This document shows positions 52,101 through 63,500 of a stretch of 64,000 nt of DNA, piece after piece. The notes beneath the pieces were generated by a model. That model saw nothing but the letters and a program-made list of their open reading frames with translations. It searched no databases and was not told the DNA's origin. A program made the translations under genes and the position numbers. Positions within the stretch are counted from its first letter, which is position 1. Each line of letters starts with the position of its first letter. This DNA comes from Chrysomallon squamiferum (lineage: Eukaryota; Mollusca; Gastropoda; Neomphalida; Peltospiridae), in the NCBI GenBank assembly GCA_012295275.1, contig CM022667.1, forward strand, positions 19,808,410 through 19,872,409, given 5' to 3'.

Positions 52101-54210
52101 GTCTGCCTGCAGTGAAGAGTGAAAAACACAAAATACTGAGGTGTTTGACCATCACAATCTAAGACTTCCAGATAATCACATATTACTTTTTTGTGTCACT
52201 AATCCAGGTATTAAAAATAAGAAAAGAATGAATGGGTCATGGCAGTGGGAAAGTTTGTACTCAAACTAATTGAACCATCTAGTTAAAGTTTGGTCTTCAG
52301 CAGACAGAGAGTTTTGTTACATAATTTTAAAATACTACCTGGATTTGTAAATGCCCAACATGGGGTTTGAGCAACTTTTCTTTTATATTGTATTTATAAA
52401 TTATTGTTGTTTTGTGTAACTTTTAATTTTTTTGAAATAAATATTGAAGTTAAATAAAATATTGTGAAATTTCAAAGGATATATGCAATAACAAATTTTT
52501 TCGATGTGTCAGTATGCTTTCTTTAAATTTCATTGCTCGCATGCAAAAACACAAACATACACACAAGTGTGCATACATTGCATACATACACAATGAATAT
52601 TTTTCTTTGGTATCTTTTGAGATGCTGATCATGCAAGTTTCCTGACATCAATTAATCCGGATCATAACACTGATACCTCAGTTTCATACCAAAATATTTT
52701 TGACCTTGTTTAAACCTCCACAGAGACTGTAGCATGTGAAAAAAACAGGTGAAACCTCTAATATGAAGAGTGGACTATGGACAATGAAATATTAATTAAA
52801 CTAAGAGTGGTAACTAAGAGAGAGAGAGAGAGAGGTATTGATCAATCATTACAAGCATAGCTGGAGTCTACATTTGATTAACTTGAATGCTGGGAGTTAT
52901 TTCCAGCTTTTTCACTTAATTATCCATCTTCATTTTCTCCCTCTGTTATTTGTTCCACAAGCAGCTGATCACCTTATTGAGCAAAGTCAGCAAATCATGT
53001 AAAACTAATGCTGTGCAACTAATAAACAGTATGAACACTTTTTTATATCTAGTATTGCCATCAGATAACAAGTTATTCAACATGTGTCTTTCTGTGTAAA
53101 TAAAAGCAAATGTGCATCTCTGTGTCCACAAAAATCCAGTTTGAAATGATACTCAGTATCACCCTGGATGGTAGATACTGTGATGTCAGCAGTGACCACT
53201 GTGTTGTAACCTCAGTGGTGTCCACCATGTCAGGCAATGTCCACTACCTCAACTACAGCCACTACCATCTTTGGTTAATCAGCTTCCATAAGTTCATATT
53301 TGTAAAGTTAATAACATAATATGTTTGACTGAATGACATCATATTACATCATATGAAGAGAATACTGTACCTACAGAGTGCATTCTAATCTGGTTTTAAC
53401 CAATCATTTCATTGCATGGAAAAGTGTAATAAAGGCAATAAGATGCCTATTTTTTTTTTTTTTAATCCTTTGACTGAGAATTAATTGGAAACAGAATATA
53501 AAAAAATACTATATTGGCTGTACAAGATTTGGAAAAGGAAAAAATGTATTCATTTTCTCTCCGAGATGAAAAATTAGGACTGTTGTACACTCTGCTCTGT
53601 TATAATGATCTCAGATTGACTGGTGATAGCTATATTTTACAACTTTTGTTGTTTACTCATTAAATTTTAATTTTTTTATTCTGAAACCTAAGTTATTTGT
53701 GCTGGAGGCGCTATACCTCTTAATCTTGTAAGTAGTAAATCTGTAATACAAATTTTTATTTATCCATATAACTTCACACAACATGCCATACACATATACA
53801 ACTATTACTTCCATTGAGCTTAAAAAAGAAAGTTCAGTGAAAGCTGAGTCCATTATGTGTTTATTTGTTCTGAACCTGCGGGTTCTGGTCAATTACGACA
53901 TTTAGGACTTAAAAAGAAATGCATGTCCACAACACCACGACCAGCGTCTGTCGCTTAGTACAGTTATAAAAATATGAGTTCTAATAAAACAGTGGGTGTC
54001 TGGCTGGATCCAGCAGCGCAAACTGATACATTCACCTGTCCTCAGCTTACAGTTTTAAACACCACACAATACACAGGAGGTTTTATTTCTTATCTGTTAT
54101 AGAAATATAAAAATGTTTACCAGGATGAGAGGAATTTGCCAACCGTGTTATGTGTTGAAAATTTGTCTGATAAAATTGACATACCTGAAGTATTTCTTTA
54201 TTTTTCTTTC

Positions 54211-54244
<34 letters not shown>

Positions 54245-54520
54245 ATTTATTTAATTTTTAATATTTTTTTTGATATATTTTTTTTAATTTTTAATTTTAT
54301 TTATTTTATTTTTCTGAATAATTACCCAAATGTATTCCGAAATGAAATATTTAAAGGATTTTAAGTATGTAAAAACACATAAATGTAAGACATTAAATAC
54401 TAATTTTCATTGTCACTGTATCTCAGGTTTGTAATTACACACCATAATGATGTCACCCTGACAGGTTGACAGATGAACGATGTCAGTTGTTATAATACCA
54501 GATTGTGTCATTTTCTCTGG

Positions 54521-54561
<41 letters not shown>

Positions 54562-57500
54562 ATTACAGAACGTACTAGGACTTTGTTGGAAGGTTGTAGA
54601 GCATAGAGCTGATGTATTATAGCTCGCAGGGTCAAATCTCATTAATGTGCCATTACAGTCAGTGTTCCATGATTTTCCTGTCTGTGAGAAGGTCCAGCTT
54701 CATAGCAAAGTTCAAAACAAGCGATAAATTAAGACATTGTACATTATGTTTTTTATTATATCCAGTCAGAACAAACTAAAATACTGTACACTGTACATTG
54801 TGTGTTTTTATTACAGTGTACATTATGTGTTTTTATTACAGTGTACATTATGTGTTTTTATTACACTGTACATTAAGTGTTTTTATTACAACATCCAGTC
54901 AGTGTACAGAACAAACTAGAACACTGTACACTGTACATTATGTGTTTTTATTACAACATCCAGTCTGTGTACAGAACAAACAAACACTGTACACTGTACA
55001 TTATGTGTTTTTATTACACTGTACGTTATGTGTTTTTATTACACTGTACATTATGTGTTTTTATTACAACATCCAGTCAGTGTACAGAACAAACTAAAAC
55101 ACTTACACTGTACATTATGTGTTTTTATTACATCATCCACTCTGTGTACAGAACAAACTAGAACACTGTACACTGTTCATTATGTGTTTTTATTATACTG
55201 TACATTATGTGTTTTTATTACATCATCCACTCTGTGTACAGAACAAACTAGAACACTGTACACTGTATATTATGTGTTTTTATTACATCATCCAGTGTGT
55301 GTACAGAACAAACTAGAACACTGTACACTGTACATTATGTGTTTTTATTACATCATCCAGTCAGTGTACAGAACAAACACTGTACACTGTACATTATGTT
55401 TTGATTACATCATCCAATCTGTGTACAGAACAAACTAGAACACTGTACACTGTACATTATGTGTTTCTATTACACTGTACATTATGTGTTTCTATTACAC
55501 TGTATATTATGTGTTTCTATTACACTGCCCATTATGTGTTTATTACACTGCACATTATGTGTTTCTATTACACTGTACATTATGTGTTTCTATTACACTG
55601 TATATTATGTGTTTCTATTACACTGCACATTATGTGTTTATTACACTGCACATTATGTGTTTCTATTACACTGTACATAAAGTGTTCTTATTACACAATA
55701 TTACGTGTTTCTATTACACTGCACATTACGTGTTTCTATTACACTGTACATTATGTGTTTTTATTACACTGGACATTATGTGTTTCTATTACACTGTACA
55801 TTGTGTTTTTATTACACAATATTTAATGTGTTTCTATTACACTGTACATTATGTGTTTTTATTACACAATATTACGTGTTTCTGTTACACTGTACATAAT
55901 GTGTTTTTATTACACTACATTACATGTTTCTGTTACACTGCACATTGTGTGTTTTTATTACACTGTACATTATGTGTTTTTATTACACTGCACATTGTGT
56001 GTTTTTATTACACTGTACATTATGTGTTTTTATTACACTGCACATTGTGTGTTTTTATTACACTGTACATTGTGTTTTTATTACACTGTACATTACATGT
56101 TTCTATTACACTGTATATTATGTGTTTCTATTACACTGTACAATGTGTTTCTATTACACTGTACATTACGTGTTTCTATTACACTGTACAATGTGTTTTT
56201 ATTACACTGTACAATATGTGTTTCTATTACAGCGTCCAGTCCATGTTCTGCAGCTGAGTACACCTCACTTCAGAAAGAACTAGAAGAAAGAAATTCACAG
56301 CGAGATGACTTGGTGCATCAACTCACGGTAAAAATAAAACTGTTTTAACACTGATTCTAGCTTTTAATATTAAAAATATGTTGATGTATTCTTTTCTGAA
56401 GAAAGGAGAATGTTTTACTTCTCATTTTTACTGCATTAAAGTGAAAATTAAAGAAAAACAAAACAATAACGTCAGCACTACACATGCCACAGAAAAAAAC
56501 AGAGGGATATATGTTTATGTTTTGTTAATTTGTTTTCAGATTTTGGCAGAGAAAAACAAGCGATACCGGACTCAGCTGGAGAAGCAGGAGGCAAACAGAC
56601 AGCAGCAGCAGAAGACTGCGAGGAAAGTGCAGGACAAGCAGCTTGCTGAGAAAGAAGTTCTTATTAATAACCTGAAAGATCTCCTGTCTGAACACGAGTC
56701 AAAGCTGCAGCATCTAGAGAAACAGCTTCAGGGTTAGAGAACCTTTTCATCTTCTTTCAAATCACGAGTGAAACAAATAATTGTAATGTTGTATATTTAT
56801 CTCACTGAATGCTATTGAAATTTTAATTAATTTCTTACTAAACCAATACTGCTCTAATGTTACCTCTGTGTTATATAAAACACAGCTAAATAGCACAGTT
56901 GTAACTGAAAACGTTTTTTCCACATATCAAATATTGTAAATTCTGAAACAAATGAGTTCTCATTGAACACAGATATGGAACATGACATTCATATGAAAAG
57001 ATAAATCAGATTCTAGTATTAATTTTTGTTTGCAGGTAACAACAATTCTGAGGACAGAGTTGACTCAGGTTTCACCAGCTGCACGAAGCTGGTGGATCAA
57101 ATCACACAACTTCAGTCAGAGAAATCTGACCTGTTCTCCCATCTAGAGACGACTCAGTCTGAAATAGAAATTTGCAAACAGCAGAATGCTGAAAAGATTG
57201 AGTCTCTAGAACAAATCAACACAAAACTAGAAAACGAAAATGAAAGTTTGAAACAAGAGATAGAAACATTAAAATCACTGAGAGCTGATCATGAGGTAGA
57301 TGTTTGAGAATTTTCATCTTTGTTTAAATATTTATATTAATTTAGCTGTTTTTGGTGTGTTTTTTTTATTAAAAGATAAATAGATTCTTATGAAATCTTT
57401 AAAAATTAATTTGTAATCTGGTAACATCAAAATTCAAATAACAGGTTTTATTTTCATGTATAATTTCATGTTATCACAAAAATTGTATTTTCTGAAGCCA

Positions 57501-60500
57501 TGAATACAAAGTGAATTATTGGTGAAATATAAATGAACAGTCACTCATTTCAATTAGTTTCATATCAATCAAGTATTATTTGTACCTATCATGATCAAGA
57601 CATCTTGATATCAGTATATTTTTAATTCTTCCAAACAATTTGGCCCTTTTTTGGGGGGTCATTAGGCCTTTGCTAATAATAAAGTTCTTGGAAAAAAGTA
57701 TTTTCCTTTTCATATGCTTTGTGAGACTGTGATTACTGTCCATTCTCTAACCTGTTTACTCTGCTGATTTGCAGTCCTCACTGGACAGTACAGGAGGGGG
57801 CACCACTGACACAGAGAAACAGCTGGAGAAAGTCCAGGCTGAGAACGTCAGACTTCTACAGCAGATTGTTGGTCTCAAACGCATGGACTGCAGGCGATCA
57901 TCCATTGGATTTACATCCGAAAATGACCAGATAAAGGTGAGAACATGAAATAATTGATCAGTAACATTTTTGATGATTTCAGAAAAACTGTTATATAACT
58001 GTTTTTTTCAGGGGGGTTTTGTTGTTGTTTTTTCTGACAGAAAAGAGAGTTCTTCATTTTCATGTTTAAAAAATACAAGTCCAACTGCTAGATTGTCAAG
58101 TATATTAAGGCATGTTCTTTCTCTGATTTAGTTATCTTTAAAAGCCAGTTGTTTTATTGATCCTGGGTTGTTTTAAGTGATCTCTACTGTAATGTAAATT
58201 AAAAAAATATTTATGATTTTAAATTTTAGTGTGATATATTCCAGTGATTGCTTTTAAGTTTGTCAACACTTACAGATTTATAATTTATAGCATTACATTT
58301 ACTCAAATTGTTTTAATATGTTTTCTTTAGTTTTGAGTTTACATTCTTCAGTATTTATTTCTTTGAATTTAAAAATGCTAAAACAAAATGTAAATAAATG
58401 TTTACAGTCAAACCTGAACATGAAAGGAATACTCTGTCTAAACAGTTTTGTGTTTGTTTTCAAAGCTTGCAGGAAGACAACGACACACTAAGCTTGTCTA
58501 AACAGTTTTGTGTTTGTTGTCAGAGTTTGCAGGAAGACAACGACACACTAAGCTTGTCTAAACAGTTTTGTGTTTGTTTTCAGAGCTTGCAGGAAGACAA
58601 CGACACACTAAGCTTGTCTAAACAGTTTTGTGTTTGTTTTCAGAGTTTGCAGGAAGACAACGACACACTAAGCTTGTCTAAACAGTTTTGTGTTTGTTTT
58701 CAGTTTGCAGGAAGACAACGACACAATAAGCTTGTCTAAACAGTTTTGTGTTTGTTTTCAGAGTTTGCAGGAAGACAACGACACACTAAGCTTGTCTAAA
58801 CAGTTTTGTGTTTGTTTTCAGAGTTTGCAGGAAGACAACGACACACTAAGCCTGGCTCTGTCCACTCTGCAAGAAACACTGACACAGAAGGACAAAGACA
58901 TTCGCGAGCTGGAAGCTAGAAGTGTTTTTGAGAAACATTCTCTGACAACTCAGAACAGCAAACTGTCTCGTCAAATACGCCAGCTTCAAGCTGACATCAT
59001 GCTGCTCCAGGCAAAGGAGCCAGAAGTCAGTGTTCTGATAATTTGTTCTCTTTGAGTTACATAACAGCTGCTTAATTTATAAATAATACTGCTGCTGTTT
59101 TCACATAATTTATAGACAGTCTGCATTCACGTCATTTATAAATAATACTTTTGTTTTCATATAATTTGTAAATAATTTGTACTTTTGTACTCATATAATT
59201 TATAAATAATTTGTACCATTGTATTGACATAACCTGTAAATAATTTGTACTAAAATAATTTACAGTTAATTTGTTGTAGAGCAGAGTCTGTGAATATACT
59301 TTTGTTATGTACACAGATAAATGGTTATAGCACATTTCATGAATATATACTCACTTGCAGTCGATTGTTTAGCATTTGTTATAATACATGTCCTTGCATC
59401 TTTTGTTAATATTTCTGTCAAATTACAGAAATTTGAAACAGAACAGGGTTACATTTTGAAAAATAAGCAGAGAAATGCAGTTTGTTTTGTTATTTTTGTT
59501 GTATTAAAACTTGGTGTTTTCAAGGTGATGCACAGAATTGAAAGAGTTCAAGTTGAAGTGGAGTCTGAAGACTTGAAGAATGACATTTCAGCTTTTGAGC
59601 AGATCTGTGCAGACAAAGACCAAACAATTTGTCAGCTGAAACAAGAAAACAGCACTTTGGAAAACAAGGTTTATTTAACATATAAATGAGTTCTGACAAT
59701 ATTTAAAACTAAAAGATTTCCAGTATCTCCTTTTTGTGCTTTGTTTTTCTTATTATTATCATGTTATATATACACATAAACACAGTATATGGGTGAGTAT
59801 GTGGAAACAGAGTATGTAATCTACATCTCAATTTATATCCAATTTCTATACTAAGAGAAACAATTTACAGATGTGTATTGAAGTCTCATAATACACAAAT
59901 ATGTACAGTTTTCATGTAGCCTTAGAACAAGTACTTTCCAAAACCTGTTACCATCTGTTCCAGATTTATGGTAGCTCTGAATTCTGAATTCTTCAAAACA
60001 TTGCAACATTTTACTGTTTGTGGATAGCAGTACAGAAACTTCATTTACTTTTGTAACAGATATTTTTCTGCTTTATATCACCAGACTAATAAATAATAAT
60101 AATAGTAATAGACTTAAATTAAAATTATGACATTTAAAGAATTATTCAAATGTTGTTTTCTTTCCTTTTAAACATTAGATTGCTGTGTTAACTGCTGAAA
60201 AGTGTGAGAGTCACCAGTCTTTGTTGGCAGAGATTGAGGAGCTGAAAGAGAGCAAGCAGAGGGCAGTGGAAGAGATGAGTCGACAGAAGGACAGAGAAAT
60301 GAGCCAGCTGAAGACGAGTCACACACAGATGTGTCACTCTGTCCTCGCGTTGAAGTCGCAGTTCGACGAACTCAAGTCATCCTACGTCCACCTCCTGAAA
60401 CAAGTGAAGCAGTTCCCAAATGTCATCGCCAAAACTGTCAGCACTGTCAGATCAGAGGTACACAGTTTGTTTGCTTTAGCAAACCAACAGTTCACTGTAG

Positions 60501-63500
60501 CCAAGTGGTTGAAATTATTTCTCAATGCTGTTTGATTCAGATCTCTTGGTATAGTCATTAGCAAATATCTATTCAAACCAAAATCTCAAAACTTGTTATT
60601 TTAATGACTCACTCTGGACAAGGGCTTGTTACAGATTATTTCCACATCTCAAAAATATTTTGTAAGATTTTTATTTTTATTTATTTATTTTTAAAATTTG
60701 TTACACATTTTAATTATAAAAGTCTAAATTTTGGTAAAGTTGTTTATAACAGTGATTTTAAAACTGGCAGAGCTCAAAGGAAACTAATGTTGTGTATGGT
60801 ATTGTGATGAATATTTTTACTTATTTAAAAATTAATTTGAAGATGGTGGTATGTTTTGTTATATAATTACTTTTGTCTATTCCAAGGCTGTTCAGGCAGC
60901 AGAATGTTTGGCACATCACAACAAAGACCTGGTGAGGAAGTACCAGAGAGAGATGCATCTGCGCAAGAAGTACCACAACCAGCTGGTCGAGCTGAAAGGT
61001 TTCATTACAGTTTTACACTGGTTATGTTGCATGCTCAAAACACAAATATACACAGACATAATATTTATCTGATAGTTATACATGTAGACATATATGATAG
61101 AGATATATGGAGACATAAATACAAACATACATGATAGACATTTACACAGATGTATAAAATAGACACAGAAAGACATGCATACAGATATCTAAGATAGACA
61201 CACATAGCTATGTAGAGACATACTCATAGACATATACACCATCAAACAACTAGATAAACATGAAACATATAAACACAGATCTAAACATGTAGAGACATTC
61301 ATATATAAGATCAAAGTAAGAACTGAGAGAAGTAAAATAGATGGACAAGTTCAAAGATGGGTTTTATGTCAAAACTCTTAGTCATTAGTTCAGTATAAAC
61401 ATTCATGAAAATAAGTAATTTAACTTTGACCAGATGTTGTTTTTTGTTAAAATAATAACTAATCTAGTGTTTTTTTCTCACAGGAAACATTCGAGTTTTC
61501 TGCCGTGTTCGGCCGTGGATCAAGGAAGACGGAGTGAGTCAGCAGAACGAACTTGTTGTTTCGTTTGACGATGATGACGATGGTGTCATTTACGTCAGCA
61601 ACAAAGGAAGGGTTCAGACTTTTGAGCTGGATCGAGTGTTCACAAGCAAGAGCAGTCAGAAAGAAGTAAGAGATTAAAAAAAAAAAAAATGTCTGTAAAC
61701 TGTTGTTTCAAATTTGCTTTAACTGAACAAAATAATTTTGATATGGTTTATTCAAATTTTTAATTAGTAAATTGGAAATTTGTTACTTTCTAAAGGTGTT
61801 TTAATGGCTGAGCTGAATCAAGGTACTGGAGGGGGTTGAGTTTTATTTTCATTTATTGTTTTATCTCATTATATTTTTATTAATATCATTTTAATTAGTT
61901 AACCTGAAAAATTCAGAAAAGACAAGTTTTATTTAATTTTCTACAAAACATTATATTCTTTTGTCAAGGAGCAGTGTGAATGTTACTTTGACAAATTTTA
62001 TCAGTTTATTTAAAAGTTCATCACAGAATTCAAATATTTTACTTTTTGTTTTCTAAAGCAATATGTTATTTGTGATTTCAGGTGTTTGATGAAGTAAAAG
62101 CTCTTGTTACATCATGTATTGATGGCTTTAATGTGTGTATTTTTGCCTATGGACAAACAGGCTCTGGCAAAACATACACAATGGAGGTAAAATGTTAATC
62201 TCTCATTGTCACAGAAAACAATAATAAACAGACAAACAGTGAAAAGTATCATCAAATACAAAATTTATTTTGTTGGTTTATATCAAAATGATCCAAGAAT
62301 GTGCTGAAATGTTTTCTGTTAGTAATGATGAATGACTAAACATTGGTCTTGATGTAAACACAAATAAAATAAAGCTAGGGGTTTATAACTAAATCAAAGA
62401 ACTGACCAGTGACTAATAATGTGAAACTAAAGCTGAAAACCTGATCACCATGGTAAGCAAAACTAATATTTTTCTTCTTTGTCAGACTTGTTTAAATAGT
62501 TGTTTGATAAATGGAATGTTATATCAAGGGTTGTATTTTTTAATGGTTCATTTACATATAAAGAAAGAATTAAAGGAACAGTAATAATTTTACTTTTTTT
62601 ATATTGTGACTATCAGGGCCCCCCCAACGATGCAGGAATCAACCAAAGAGCCATACAGGAACTGTTCAGGGAAATATCAGAGCGAGGCTCAGACTGGAAT
62701 TACACAATTTCTGTCAGTGTCTTGGAAATCTACAATGAAATTGTCAGGTATCAAAATAAATAACCAATCCTGTTTCTAAGAAATTTAGTTCAAATTTTTA
62801 GTTATTATCTCAAATACTTTGGTGTTACGAAATTTGTTGGTTGAAACAAAAGTTTTACATTTTTTTCAATATGTTGCATTTAAGCATATGATTTCATTTC
62901 AGTATACATGTTATTGAAGATGAACAAAATGGCATGCATGTTTGAATAGATCTATGAACAAATATCTAAATAATATCTTTGAATTGCACTTTAAAAACAT
63001 ATGAACTACTATTAGAAATATGACCAAAAACATTATTTCATTTAAAATAATTTTTTGTCTAAATTCTAGATTACAGAAAACATTGTGTTTGTAATTATAA
63101 GTTAAATATGTTTGTCAGAGAGATGGTATTCAGCAAGCAGCAACTCACTAAAACATACTGCTGTTACTTTACAGGGATCTACTCAGTGAAAACTCGTCTT
63201 TCAAACTGGAGGTGAAGCTGAACACAGAGGGGGGATACCATGTACCAGGCCTGGTCTGTGTACAAGTCGACTCTGTGGACGATGTTAACAAGGTAGTAAT
63301 CAGTTACAGCGTTATCATTTACACACCTTGTTTCTTAAGATATCCTAAATGATATCCTCAAGGAAAAAATAAAATCCATTCACAGATTGGTACACATCTT
63401 AGTGGTGAAAATAATTATTAATATTTCTTAGAATTGGTGCCTATTATTAAGGTTTTTATGTATATATATATATATATATATTATGCAATACTGTTCGTGA

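Larger units (their letters stand above)
44961..56232 (+). other. KIFC3 intron 3, about 11.3 kb
   Basis: The donor gtagga and the acceptor tttctattacag frame a CpG-poor intron. It holds a (TA)n hairpin (45345-45425), (TG)n at 47918-47962, poly-T runs, (TA)n at 49078-49108, (TTC)n and (GAT)n at 50035-50215, a 103-bp duplication (51265-51450), (TG)n at 54523-54554 and the 25-bp array that ends at exon 4. I see nothing I can name in 45430-47910, 48100-48410, 48990-49480, 50220-51260, 51460-54510. One possible extra exon is listed at 48685-48810. Confidence 0.8.

Noticed and set aside
51919-52122. 67-codon plus-strand frame in kinesin intron 3
   Set aside because: No usable donor and no kinesin-like or other recognisable sequence; it includes a small inverted repeat (agattgacagag and ctctgtgtcaatct, near 51958-51988).
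55484-56257. 257-codon open frame over the 25-bp array (and overlapping frames at 55401-55826 and 55851-56348)
   Set aside because: The 25-bp unit cycles through all three frames and has few stops, so every frame is open. Only the last part, from 56233, is a true exon.
59433-59524. Leftward extension of kinesin exon 9 to an earlier attacag
   Set aside because: The extension reads as low-complexity Val/Phe-rich sequence unlike a coiled coil, and contains the pyrimidine tract of the nearer acceptor.
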